DNA of 47,023 bases from Bacillota bacterium (GTDB taxonomy: Bacteria; Bacillota; Clostridia; Acetivibrionales; DTU013): the NCBI GenBank assembly GCA_023411575.1, contig JAEYOP010000035.1, forward strand, positions 1-47,023, in the 5' to 3' direction. Below the pieces are notes generated by a model. It saw only the letters and a list, made by a program, of their open reading frames with translations, did no database searches and was not told the DNA's origin. Of this stretch, positions 1-7,803 are shown in pieces. The translations under genes were made by a program, and so were the position numbers. Numbering within the stretch: the stretch's first letter is position 1; each line of letters begins with the position of its first letter.

Positions 1-8
1 ATTATATA

Positions 9-22
9 CGAACATGTGTTCT
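9..22. promoter_or_regulatory. LexA (SOS) box
   Basis: The sequence CGAACATGTGTTCT matches the Gram-positive LexA/DinR consensus CGAAC-RNRY-GTTYC at 13 of 14 positions. On the minus strand it is followed by a TATAAT-like element at the very edge of the window (about 1-8). It may therefore control a leftward gene outside the window, such as lexA itself, or act in both directions. A match this close is unlikely to be accidental, but which gene it regulates cannot be seen. Confidence 0.6.
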
Positions 23-23
23 G

Positions 24-134
24 ATGTCAATATGGATTGCGGCCGCTGTAATCCTTCTATCTGCCGTGCTCCTCTTATCCGCCGGAATACTGTCGAGACA
101 CTCCTATCCGCTTTCCGCATTCCGTCCGCTGTGA
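24..134 (+). CDS. possible 36-residue hydrophobic peptide next to the LexA box
   Basis: An ATG two bases after the LexA box opens a 36-codon frame. It begins MSIWIAAAVILL and continues as one Ala/Leu/Ile-rich membrane-spanning segment, then a short polar tail. It has the size and shape of a single-pass membrane peptide, and SOS-controlled membrane peptides are known (TisB in enterobacteria, YneA beside lexA in bacilli). There is no room for a ribosome binding site between the LexA box and the ATG, and I recognise no family. It could easily be a chance frame. Confidence 0.2.
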   Translation: MSIWIAAAVILLSAVLLLSAGILSRHSYPLSAFRPL

Positions 135-237
135 CTTGACAGATGCCGTTGCATAATATACCATCGTTCTAAAGCAGAGCCGTGCTGCGGAGCTTATGGA
201 GCCAGCCCTGCGGAATCAGCGGTCAGGAGGGATCAGG

Positions 238-633
238 ATGAACAAATCGCCGAGCGGAAGCCTTTGCCCGTACTATTACATGGGAGGCGAACTGCATCCG
301 CTGAAATACGGAAGCTATTTCAAGGACAGGGAAAGCTTGTTCGCCGTTATGAAGGCCGAAGAGGAATTTATCCTGAAATCGCCGGGGCAGAACAACCGGA
401 GGATCTGGATCGATTTGTACGAAACCAGGCTGGACCGGGAGGTCATAGACCGGCTGATTCTGCATTTGGAGGCGATTGAAAGCAAAATTTGCAGGCTTTG
501 CCTGGTCGGCTGTTCCTTTATGAACAGGCGGAGGATCCGAAAGAGAATATTGGCTGGAAAGCTGGGGATTGCCCGGCAGGTCGGCTTTTTCCGGGACCCG
601 GAAGAGGCAAAAAAATGGTTGATACATCTATGA
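238..633 (+). CDS. hypothetical protein, 131 aa
   Basis: I do not recognise a family. The start is the ATG preceded by AGGAGG (226-231) at normal spacing; an in-frame upstream ATG at 196 has no such signal. The product is soluble and basic, with three cysteines (one near the N-terminus and two in a CRLCLVGC stretch at about residues 87-94). The alternating hydrophobic pattern (RIWIDLYETRLD, then a helical segment, then a basic helix) is reminiscent of a small STAS or SpoIIAA-like alpha/beta fold, but that is only an impression. A TTGACA at 136-141 with a weak TACCAT 17 bases downstream could be its promoter. The decayed genes downstream suggest this end of the window is not tightly constrained. 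Confidence 0.55.
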   Translation: MNKSPSGSLCPYYYMGGELHPLKYGSYFKDRESLFAVMKAEEEFILKSPGQNNRRIWIDLYETRLDREVIDRLILHLEAIESKICRLCLVGCSFMNRRRIRKRILAGKLGIARQVGFFRDPEEAKKWLIHL

Positions 634-654
634 AAACACAAAGAGGTGTGGAAA

Positions 655-855
655 ATGAAATTTACAAAAAAGGACTTGTTGGTTATCCTGGTTCCAATAG
701 CTGTCATAGCGGCGATTTACCCGTTTTTGCCGGCCAAAATCCCGAGGCAGTTCCATTTTAACGGGCAGCCCTCCTATATGGCAAAGGAATTCCTCTTCCT
801 GGTCGGCCTGTTGCCATATATTGTTTATAAGAGCTATCAATTCAAAAAGGGTTGA
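655..855 (+). CDS. small membrane protein with a DUF1648/SdpI-like N-terminus, probably truncated
   Basis: The ATG at 655 follows AAGAGG at about 8 bases; the GTG at 646 has no spacing for it. The 66-residue product has an N-terminal membrane helix (VILVPIAVIAAIYPF), then a short loop KIPRQFHFNGQP resembling the DUF1648 signature seen in SdpI-type immunity proteins (proline, phenylalanine, asparagine-glycine), then a second hydrophobic segment. Full-length members are longer. The +1 frame past the stop continues as a charged stretch to a stop near 915, so the gene may have been frameshifted at its 3' end. Function unknown; probably a remnant. Confidence 0.4.
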   Translation: MKFTKKDLLVILVPIAVIAAIYPFLPAKIPRQFHFNGQPSYMAKEFLFLVGLLPYIVYKSYQFKKG

Positions 856-961
856 GAAAAAAGACGAAGAAATAGAGAGATGGCGCGATTATTATAAAAA
901 TGGGGCGGTCCGCTGACCTGAAAACTGGCTGCTCTGGAGAAAAGCAGATGATTATTCGAAA

Positions 962-1126
962 AGGGAATGCCGTGGATTCGGGAAAATTCCTGGATATGCT
1001 CAAACAATAGGGTTATATCAGAAAACGGGATTCAAAATAGAAGGGCTGAAGGAAAAATCCCTGGTCGTGGATGGAAATTATGTGGACGAATATTATATGG
1101 CAAAAATAATTATAGCCAATCAATAG
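962..1126 (+). pseudogene. C-terminal remnant of a GNAT N-acetyltransferase
   Basis: Without any start codon or ribosome binding site, the frame read from 1010 gives GLYQKTGFKIEG followed by DGNYVDEYYMAKI and a stop. This is the typical end of a RimJ/RimL/SpeG-type acetyltransferase: the LYxKxGF motif of acetyl-CoA binding motif B, then the dG-x-y-x-D-x-x-xMa ending. The upstream two thirds of the domain are missing. The fragment covers most of the gene-poor stretch between 856 and 1179; I see nothing else there. The residue pattern is clear, but the remnant is short. Confidence 0.5.
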
Positions 1127-1179
1127 CTTGTTGGCCGCTTCCGGGAATTATATAATTTTTCCGGAGGTGGGTCGCGGAA

Positions 1180-2181
1180 ATGATGGAAAAGGCTGCAGAG
1201 AATAGTGCAATAAAAACGGAGAATTTGACGCGGATATACCGGAGCGCAGAGAAGGAAGAAGGCCTGAAGGGAACCTTCAAAGCGCTCTTTCATAAGACAA
1301 CTCTTGAAAAGACCGCCGTTTCGGACTTCTGCTTCGAGGCGGAAGAGGGCGAACGGATCGGTCTCATCGGACCAAACGGGGCGGGAAAGACCACCCTGAT
1401 CAAAATGCTGTGCGGCATTCTTCGACCGACGGCCGGGAAAGCTTCCGTCATGGGGTATGATCCCTCCAGACCCTGCGACAGCTTCAAGAAAAAATACGCC
1501 GTGGTCATGGGCCAGAAGAGCCAGCTCTGGTGGGACCTGCCTGCAATCGATTCCTTTGCGCTGGACCGGGAGCTCTACGAAATCCCGGAGGAGCGTTTCA
1601 GAAAAAACGTATCGTTCTATTCGGAGTTGTTCGGGGTTGAAAAGCTTTTGAACACCCAGGTCCGCCTGCTGTCTCTCGGGGAGCGCATGAAAATGGAGCT
1701 GATCCTGTCCCTGCTTCATGATCCGTGCATCCTGTTTCTCGACGAGCCGACCATAGGGCTTGATGCGGTGGCGCAAAAGCAAATCCGGCAGCTGCTGCGC
1801 CAGATCAACGAGGAACGCAACGTCACCGTACTGCTGACAAGCCATTACATGGAGGACATAAGACACCTGTGCAGCAGGGTCATGGTCGTAAATCACGGCG
1901 TAAAAATATTTGACGGCGCATTTGAAGCCCTGATCGACCGGTTTAATGAATACAAGACGGTCAGCATCACGTTTGAGAACGAGGCCCTGTCGGAGCCGGA
2001 TTTCGAGGCCCAGTGGATCGAGAAGAGCCGGTACAGGTGGTCCTTCAAGGTCCGGAGAGAACAGATCAGGCAGGTGCTCCATACGGTCCTGAACAATTAT
2101 GATGTGGATGATCTCAGGCTGGAAGAGGAAGAGATCGGCGATGTCGTGGCGAAAATATACGGGATCGGTGCCGCCCCATGA
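1180..2181 (+). CDS. ABC-2 exporter, ATP-binding subunit (COG4586 type)
   Basis: This is the nucleotide-binding subunit of a drug- or lipid-type ABC exporter, hydrolysing ATP at the inner face of the membrane. Visible motifs are Walker A GPNGAGKTT at residues 64-72, a signature loop LSLGERMKMEL around 165, and Walker B LFLDEP (Asp188, Glu189) followed by the D-loop and switch His in LLTSHYMED. The long N-terminal extension before Walker A and the roughly 100-residue C-terminal tail match the 330-aa COG4586 subfamily, which occurs with two DUF990-like permeases exactly as here. GGAGGT at 1163-1168 precedes the ATG. The stop overlaps the next start by 4 bases, so the three genes form an operon. 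The substrate cannot be deduced. Confidence 0.9.
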   Translation: MMEKAAENSAIKTENLTRIYRSAEKEEGLKGTFKALFHKTTLEKTAVSDFCFEAEEGERIGLIGPNGAGKTTLIKMLCGILRPTAGKASVMGYDPSRPCDSFKKKYAVVMGQKSQLWWDLPAIDSFALDRELYEIPEERFRKNVSFYSELFGVEKLLNTQVRLLSLGERMKMELILSLLHDPCILFLDEPTIGLDAVAQKQIRQLLRQINEERNVTVLLTSHYMEDIRHLCSRVMVVNHGVKIFDGAFEALIDRFNEYKTVSITFENEALSEPDFEAQWIEKSRYRWSFKVRREQIRQVLHTVLNNYDVDDLRLEEEEIGDVVAKIYGIGAAP

Positions 2182-2972
2182 AAAAGTATCTTGAAATAGC
2201 CAAAATCACCTGGAAATCCATGATGGCCTACCGCTACGACGTGTTTGCCGGCGCAGCGTTCTCCGTCTGCAAAATATTACTGGCCTGCCTGATGTGGAGC
2301 ATCATCTTTGAAAGTCGGGAGCAGGTGGGCGGATATGGTTTTCATACCATGATGACCTATTACATCCTTGCATCCCTGTTCGGCAGGCTGGACCAGTCAA
2401 ACGGCCTGAACTGGCAGTTTTCCGGCGAAATCCGGAACGGGCAGTTCGGCAAGTATATCGTCCGTCCTGTGCGGCCGCTTCTGTATTTTGCCGCCTGCAG
2501 CTATGCCAAGTCCTGTTACGTATTCGGAATAAATTTTATTGCGGCTGTGGCCTGGATGCTCATATTCGCAGGGCGAATGACCGTCACCTCCAATATTGCC
2601 GATTTGCTGATGGCATTGGTGATCTTTCTGCTGGGACTGAATTTTATGATTTTGTTCAACTATTTTCTTTCCATTCTCAGCTTCAAGTTCCTGGACATCA
2701 GCGGGTTGAACATATTGAAAGGAAACCTGATCGAATTCGTCTCCGGGGCTCTTGTGCCCCTTACAGTGTTTCCGGCTGCCGTAACCAAGGCCTTCAGCCT
2801 GCTGCCGTTCTATTACACGGTCTATTATCCGGCCGCGCTGATGATCGGGCGGGAAGTGGAAAAGCCCGTCACGGCTTTACTGGTCATCGTGTTCTGGAAT
2901 GTGGCGCTGGGCATAGCCGCGGGCCTATATTACGGAAGCGCGGTGAAAAAGTTCGAGGGGGTGGGGATATGA
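2178..2972 (+). CDS. ABC-2 exporter, first permease (COG4587/DUF990 type)
   Basis: A 264-residue integral membrane protein with about six hydrophobic segments. It begins with the short amphipathic stretch YLEIAKITWKSMMAYRYD typical of this permease family, which places the first helix after a cytoplasmic N-terminal region. Conserved-looking features are the loop GEIRNGQFGKYIVRPVRP between helices 2 and 3 (the bacterial ABC-2 permeases of this group share G-x-(L/F)-x-x-Y-(L/I)-x-(R/K)-P) and a C-terminal VKKFEGVGI. The same RP loop recurs in the following gene, so the two permeases are paralogous partners of a heterodimeric channel. Start and stop overlap both neighbours by 4 bases, implying coupled translation. 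Confidence 0.88.
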   Translation: MKKYLEIAKITWKSMMAYRYDVFAGAAFSVCKILLACLMWSIIFESREQVGGYGFHTMMTYYILASLFGRLDQSNGLNWQFSGEIRNGQFGKYIVRPVRPLLYFAACSYAKSCYVFGINFIAAVAWMLIFAGRMTVTSNIADLLMALVIFLLGLNFMILFNYFLSILSFKFLDISGLNILKGNLIEFVSGALVPLTVFPAAVTKAFSLLPFYYTVYYPAALMIGREVEKPVTALLVIVFWNVALGIAAGLYYGSAVKKFEGVGI

Positions 2973-3766
2973 GGCCGGGAAGATATGCCAGGCTATTGTG
3001 GACGTTGATGAAGGTGCGTTTGAACAAGGGAATGATGTATAGCTTCAACTTCTGGATGGCGTTTTTTACGGATTTGAGCCTGTTTATCCTGCAGATCGTC
3101 CTGTTTTCGGCCATCTTTCTCCAGGTGGAGACCCTGAACGGCTGGAACATATACCAGATGATCGTTTTCATCGGTACTTTCACCATACTGGATGCGATAT
3201 ACATGACAACCTATTTCTTCGGAGTGCTGACCATACCGGATAAAATAAGGACGGGCGCGCTGGATACATACATTGTCCGGCCTGTGAATACGCTGTTTTA
3301 CGTATCCCTTGAGAATATCGACCTTGGTTCGTCCATTCTGGTTATTCCGGGGATCCTGATGGTGGCATACGGGACAGGCATGCTCGGGGTTCCGGTAACC
3401 GTCTGGAGAGTGCTGGGATATATTTTCCTCCTGCTGATCATGGTGCTTCTCATGTTTATTCTGATGATCATTATCCGTACACTGGCCTTCTGGCTTGTCA
3501 GAATCGATGCCTTCTGCGAAATCGAAAACGGGCTTGTCGATTTCTCCTACCGGATTCCCGGGGTCGTCTTCCGGGGCTTGTGGAAGCTGATCTTCTTCAT
3601 CTTCCTGCCATACGGGCTAATGGCCACCATTCCGACCCAGCTTCTGACCGATGTACTGGATGGGAGGTACTGGATTATGACGATCGGAGTATTTGCCGCA
3701 TTCTGGTGCCTGGGCATTTTCCTGTGGAAGCGGGGAATGAGGCGGTACAGCAGCGCAAGCAGCTAA
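2969..3766 (+). CDS. ABC-2 exporter, second permease (COG3694 type)
   Basis: A 265-residue membrane protein with about six hydrophobic segments, paralogous to the preceding permease. It keeps the diagnostic loop KIRTGALDTYIVRPVNT and has a long central hydrophobic pair (IFLLLIMVLLMFILMIII). It should form the second half of the transmembrane channel with the upstream permease and the ATPase. It overlaps the preceding gene by 4 bases. No recognisable terminator follows. The last codons (AGCAGCGCAAGCAGC) run directly into the tandem repeats, and the stop region resembles the repeat ends, so the repeat may have been seeded from the 3' end of this gene. Confidence 0.87.
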   Translation: MRPGRYARLLWTLMKVRLNKGMMYSFNFWMAFFTDLSLFILQIVLFSAIFLQVETLNGWNIYQMIVFIGTFTILDAIYMTTYFFGVLTIPDKIRTGALDTYIVRPVNTLFYVSLENIDLGSSILVIPGILMVAYGTGMLGVPVTVWRVLGYIFLLLIMVLLMFILMIIIRTLAFWLVRIDAFCEIENGLVDFSYRIPGVVFRGLWKLIFFIFLPYGLMATIPTQLLTDVLDGRYWIMTIGVFAAFWCLGIFLWKRGMRRYSSASS

Positions 3767-3880
3767 GGCGGATGCGGTCTGCAGTAGGCTGCGCCGGCAG
3801 CTAAAGTGGATGAGGTGTGCAATGGACTGCGCCGGCAGCTAATGTACATGGCCCGAAGCGGGCTGCGCCGGAAGGATCAA
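3767..3880. repeat. three imperfect tandem repeats of about 38 bp
   Basis: Unit 1 (3767-3804) and unit 2 (3805-3842) are both 38 bases long and share their last 16 bases (CTGCGCCGGCAGCTAA), with partial identity before that. Unit 3 (from 3843) has a related core, GGGCTGCGCCGG, and then diverges. The repeats lie between two convergent genes and fill the whole gap. No coding role is apparent. A structural or terminator role is possible, but there is no T-run. Confidence 0.6.
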
Positions 3881-3900
3881 TGGATTGCACAGCAGCGCAA

Positions 3901-5907
3901 TCACATTTCTATTTTGCAAGTGAGCTTATCCAGGGCGCTTATATCCTTTACAGGGTTCTTCGTCAGGTATAGGAGCTCGAGCTTGACCAGCTTGGACAAG
4001 GACTTGACAGAACTGATCCGGTTATTGGACAGGTACAGCCTTTTTAAATTGGTCAAACCGGACAGGGGAGTCAGGTCGGAAATGCTGTTGCTGTTCAGGG
4101 AGAGGACTTCAAGTCCTTTCAGGCGGGCAAGAGGCTTCAGATCCCGGATCTTGTTTTTGGCGAGGTAGATGGCTTTCAGGTTGGTCAGGGAGGTCAAAAA
4201 GGACAAATCCTCGATGGAATTCTCCGAGGCGTCCAGAAATTCAAGGTTTTTCATATATTTGAGATCCGGATATTGGCTTACGGTATTCGGGGGAAGCTTC
4301 AGCCGGTTGATTTCAAGCAGGTCGCCTTCATATAGGCTTCCTGTTGGCTTTTCAAGAACGATCCGGAGGTATGCCTCCAGTCTTTTGTCCGCAAAACGGA
4401 CTGCTTTTCCGGAGGGCTTTGCTTTCAAGCCCCAGGCGGTTTGGCCATGAACCCGGGACAGAATCTCGTCCCATATGTTGAGCTTGTAAGCGATCCCTGT
4501 CGGATCCGAATAATCGGATATATTTCCCAGCGCCCAGAGGGAGATCCCCCCAAGTCCCGCATCGGAAGCAAGGCCGACCTTCAAAGACATGCTTTTGGAA
4601 TTCTCATATACGATGAAATTGAACAGTTGTTTTCCGGGGTTATAGTAGGACATGTAGGGGCATTCCAGCAGATAATTATAGCCATGGGATATATTCACCG
4701 CAACATGGTCGGCATTATCGATCCGTTTTTTAATCAGGTCATAGGTGGGCGCATATTTTTGCGTACTAAGGGTTTCCCTGTCCAGTTTTTCCCACCCGTT
4801 GGGGTCGTTCAGAGGGAACTCCCACTGGGCGGCATCGAAGCTGAGCTGCAGAAGTACCTTTTTGCATAATGCCGCGTTGCCGATACTGCTCTTTATGGTA
4901 TTGACGGCATGTTTTACTTCGTTGTACGGGGCAATGGACTGGGTAGGTACGAGATTGTCGAATTCATAGTACCTGTCCACTTCATATTTCTTCAGGTTCG
5001 TAACCGGCTCGTAATCATGCGCCATCAGAATGATCCGGTCCGCAACGGAAGCAATGGTCTTGTAATCGTACCCGTCAAAGTTGTTATCCGTATTTACGGC
5101 GACAAGAAGGGTTTTGTTTTCCGCCTTGAGCCGGGTGCTCAATTTCTGGAGAAACTGATTGAAGTAGGCGCTTATCGGTTTTCCATTCACGTTATTGGCG
5201 GTTCCGTCCGCATTTGTGTTGCGAAGGCCTTCAAAATCAATCACGATGCCGTCGAAATAACAGGCCTCATCTTCCGGAGCGCTTATGGAGCCTGAAGTAA
5301 CGGCCCCCGAAGTAACGGCCTCCGAAGCGGCAGGGGCTGTTTCGGAGGCTATTGCATCCGGTGTTGTTGCGATAGAGGCTGGGGTGGTCGTGATAGAGGC
5401 AGGAGAAGAGGAGGCTCCCGGCTGGGCGGCGGAAACGGCGGAAGCGGTCGTGGCTGCGGCTGCGTCCTTTACGGCAATATTGCGTGTCGCCTGCTCCACT
5501 ACGAGATCAATCAGCTTATTTGCAGAAGCAGCGTCGGTAAGCACCTTCCGTGCAATGGAGCTATTGCTGAAAATGCAGAGCTGGACAGGCTTTCCCTTGC
5601 TCTTTGCATATTTTACCGGGTCAATATAATCGGCCGGGAAATAGAAGGAACTGTTCTTGTTGAGGCCTTTGGTGGTGTTGATGGATACGGTGTCCGAAAA
5701 ATCCAGCTGCCCCCAGGCGAAGCTCAGGGAATCCAGTTGGTCGATATATTTGTTCAACGATGGACCATAGGTGATTTGCGAGGGATAGAAAGCATGCAGG
5801 TATGCAGTGGTAACCGTTGCCGCCATCGAGCGGCTGCTCCAACCGGTGGCCGGTATTGATTGTAATAGAAGCAGTGCAGCAACTGCAATGCATAATTTCT
5901 TAATCAT
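3901..5907 (-). CDS. secreted GH18-like glycosidase fused to C-terminal leucine-rich repeats
   Basis: A 668-residue protein with a Sec signal peptide (MIKKLCIAVAALLLLQ... ending near SMAA, about residue 30). Residues about 35-480 form a glycoside hydrolase 18-type TIM barrel of the YaaH/SleL spore-cortex class. The catalytic motif DGIVIDFE gives Asp219, Asp224 and the acid Glu226; later barrel motifs are RIILMAHDYEP and LGGISLWALGN. An Ala/Ser/Thr-rich, low-complexity stretch (about residues 150-212) is inserted just before the catalytic strand, which is unusual. From about residue 530 to the end there are internalin-type 22-residue leucine-rich repeats (NLKAIYLAKNKI, GLEVLSLNSNSI, NLKRLYLSNNRI). 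An AGAGG site precedes the ATG. Likely an extracellular or cell-wall protein; glycan specificity unknown. It is transcribed toward the ABC operon. Confidence 0.82.
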   Translation of the reverse strand: MIKKLCIAVAALLLLQSIPATGWSSRSMAATVTTAYLHAFYPSQITYGPSLNKYIDQLDSLSFAWGQLDFSDTVSINTTKGLNKNSSFYFPADYIDPVKYAKSKGKPVQLCIFSNSSIARKVLTDAASANKLIDLVVEQATRNIAVKDAAAATTASAVSAAQPGASSSPASITTTPASIATTPDAIASETAPAASEAVTSGAVTSGSISAPEDEACYFDGIVIDFEGLRNTNADGTANNVNGKPISAYFNQFLQKLSTRLKAENKTLLVAVNTDNNFDGYDYKTIASVADRIILMAHDYEPVTNLKKYEVDRYYEFDNLVPTQSIAPYNEVKHAVNTIKSSIGNAALCKKVLLQLSFDAAQWEFPLNDPNGWEKLDRETLSTQKYAPTYDLIKKRIDNADHVAVNISHGYNYLLECPYMSYYNPGKQLFNFIVYENSKSMSLKVGLASDAGLGGISLWALGNISDYSDPTGIAYKLNIWDEILSRVHGQTAWGLKAKPSGKAVRFADKRLEAYLRIVLEKPTGSLYEGDLLEINRLKLPPNTVSQYPDLKYMKNLEFLDASENSIEDLSFLTSLTNLKAIYLAKNKIRDLKPLARLKGLEVLSLNSNSISDLTPLSGLTNLKRLYLSNNRISSVKSLSKLVKLELLYLTKNPVKDISALDKLTCKIEM

Positions 5908-6087
5908 ATTTGCCTCTTTGGTAAAATTATTTCAGCTTGCCTGTTCGAGCGCAAGCATTTATTTTTTTCGCTTGTTCCATAATACCATAGAAGGATTGGG
6001 ATGTAAAATTGTGAGATTTTCTTGAGGGAAAGAGGGAAATATGATATGCTTTGATTAGTTGAAATTTTAGCTAAGGATGTGGCTGAA

Positions 6088-6807
6088 ATGATAGTTAAAG
6101 CTACCGAGATCAAAAATAATTTTGGAAAATACCTGGAACTGCTGAAAGAAGAAGACATTGTCGTAATCCGGAACGGCACTCCCGTGGCAAGGCTTACTGC
6201 GCTTTCCGGCTGGGAGGGAAGCGGCAGGGTGTTCGAACTGGCGGAAGAGTACAGCTGCGGCGGCATCAAAATAAGCTATGAAGAGTTCATGAAGATGTAC
6301 GAGAATACGGATGAACGGTATGAGTATATTGACGGGGAGGCTTATTTGATGGCCTCGCCTAAAATTACCCATCAAAAGGTATTGGGAAATTTGCATGTCA
6401 TTTTCCGTCAATGGTTCAAGGGAAAGCCCTGTACACCGTATTTGTCCCCATTCGATGTTACACTGATAAAAGGAAAGGACAAGAAAAATGTAGTACAGCC
6501 CGATCTGCTGGTCGCATGCGATCCGGAGAATAAAAATGAAAAAGATCAGTATACCGGAACGCCGGCCCTGGTGATCGAAATTCTGTCCGAGTCCTCCAAA
6601 AGGCTGGATTTGATCAAGAAACTGGATTTGTACTCCCAAACGGGAGTCCGGGAGTACTGGATCGTCAATTATCTGAACAACGAAGTCACCGTATATGAGT
6701 TCAAGGAAAAAGAAATAGCCAAGATGAAAACCTATACAAAGAATGAAACAGTACGATCTTTTATATTTGAAGGCCTTGCGGCAGATATGGATGAGATCCT
6801 GGAGTGA
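6088..6807 (+). CDS. Phd/YefM-type antitoxin domain fused to a Uma2 (DUF820) nuclease-like domain
   Basis: Residues 1-45 (MIVKATEIKNNFGKYLELL, then VVIRNGTPVARL) are a Phd/YefM antitoxin-type DNA-binding fold. Residues about 60-239 are a Uma2/DUF820 domain of the PD-(D/E)XK superfamily, with YEYIDGEAYLMASP, the acidic strand VVQPDLLVACD, and VIEILSESS followed by lysines. Each module normally stands alone. ATG 6088 is preferred over GTG 6079 because AAGGA (6073-6077) has proper spacing only to the ATG. No separate toxin gene is adjacent: the next gene is a convergent permease. The fused arrangement could be a self-regulating endonuclease or a DNA-targeting protein. Function of Uma2 proteins is poorly established. 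Confidence 0.8.
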   Translation: MIVKATEIKNNFGKYLELLKEEDIVVIRNGTPVARLTALSGWEGSGRVFELAEEYSCGGIKISYEEFMKMYENTDERYEYIDGEAYLMASPKITHQKVLGNLHVIFRQWFKGKPCTPYLSPFDVTLIKGKDKKNVVQPDLLVACDPENKNEKDQYTGTPALVIEILSESSKRLDLIKKLDLYSQTGVREYWIVNYLNNEVTVYEFKEKEIAKMKTYTKNETVRSFIFEGLAADMDEILE

Positions 6808-6834
6808 AGTCAAGCCGCCAGCCGCCGGCGCGAG

Positions 6835-7590
6835 CTAGATAAACAGCCGGAAGGCGGCGACGGCGGTTAATGCGATGATGACGTAACGGAAAATCTTTTC
6901 GTTGATCTTTTTGATGACAACAGATCCGAGAAAAGCGCCCAGCGCTATCGCCGGCAACAGCAACAGCGCCAGAAGGAAGGATTTGGTCGTTACGTTGTGC
7001 CAGACAAAAACCTGCAAGGGAACCTTTGAAAGATTGATGAGCAGGAAAAACCAGGCCGAGGTACCCATAAAGTCATACTTTTTGAAGCCCCGGGCGAGAA
7101 GGTAGACGCTGAAAATGGGGCCCGCCGCGTTTCCGATCATGGAGGCGAAGCCCGCGGCAACGCCTGTCAGCGCAAACAGCCACGGATTTTCGGGGATTTC
7201 CATGCCGCTCCCCTTTCTTTCGGTATACACCAGTATGCCGAGGCAAACGATGACCAGGAAGCCGATCAGGGCTTTGAACTGCGCATCGTTGATGAGGTTT
7301 CCGACGACCATTCCGGCAAGCAGCCCGACAAATGCCCAGGGCAGAAGCTTGCGGATATTACGCCACTGTGCGTGCCGGTGATAATACCAAACGGCAAAAA
7401 AATCGCCCGCGACCAAAAGGGGAAGCAGTACCCCGGTGGATTCCATGCCCCCGAAGCCGCTTGCGAGAAGCGGGATGACCAGCATGATCATGCCGCTGAC
7501 GCCTGTTTTCGAGAACCCCACCATAAAGGCGGCGAGGAGGACAAGAATCCATTGTACCTCTGTCAATCCGAATAAGTTAAAAAAATCCAT
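6835..7590 (-). CDS. TauE/SafE-family membrane transporter (sulfite/sulfonate exporter-like)
   Basis: About 251 residues with eight hydrophobic segments arranged as two homologous halves, as is usual for TauE/SafE (DUF81). Each half carries a GFSKTGVSG-like or GFASMIGNAAGP-like glycine-rich stretch (GVAAGFASMIGNAAGPIFSVYLLARGF in parts at about residues 140-165). The family moves sulfite, sulfoacetate or related organosulfur anions across the inner membrane; the substrate here is not evident. ATG at 7590 is chosen because AAAGGA lies 8-9 bases upstream; the upstream in-frame ATG at 7611 has its only purine run directly against it. It stands alone between convergent and divergent neighbours. 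Confidence 0.82.
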   Translation of the reverse strand: MDFFNLFGLTEVQWILVLLAAFMVGFSKTGVSGMIMLVIPLLASGFGGMESTGVLLPLLVAGDFFAVWYYHRHAQWRNIRKLLPWAFVGLLAGMVVGNLINDAQFKALIGFLVIVCLGILVYTERKGSGMEIPENPWLFALTGVAAGFASMIGNAAGPIFSVYLLARGFKKYDFMGTSAWFFLLINLSKVPLQVFVWHNVTTKSFLLALLLLPAIALGAFLGSVVIKKINEKIFRYVIIALTAVAAFRLFI

Positions 7591-7739
7591 GCTGCCTGTC
7601 CTTTGCTTCATCCTTGAGAATCCGTTTTTATGATTCGATCATCCCTTATTATATCTTTTTGACCGGATATGGCAAGCAGCAAAAAAGCAGGCTGGAGGCA
7701 GCGAGCAGCAGGGCCGGAGGCGGCAGGCCCCAGAACAGG

Positions 7740-7774
7740 CACAATCCCGATTGCCTTGCGCAACCGGGATTGTG
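7740..7774. terminator. 10-bp perfect inverted repeat downstream of the cotJ operon
   Basis: CACAATCCCG (7740-7749) and CGGGATTGTG (7765-7774) are perfect complements around a 15-base loop. They lie just beyond the stop of cotJC on the minus strand. There is no T-run on that strand, so it is at best a weak terminator or an mRNA 3'-end stabiliser. Confidence 0.35.
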
Positions 7775-7803
7775 AAAAAGGGCAAGGGGGAGACTCGCCC
7801 GGG

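Noticed and set aside
3767..3880. Tandem repeats as a CRISPR array
   Set aside because: Units are directly contiguous without unique spacers, there are only three, and no cas genes are in the window.
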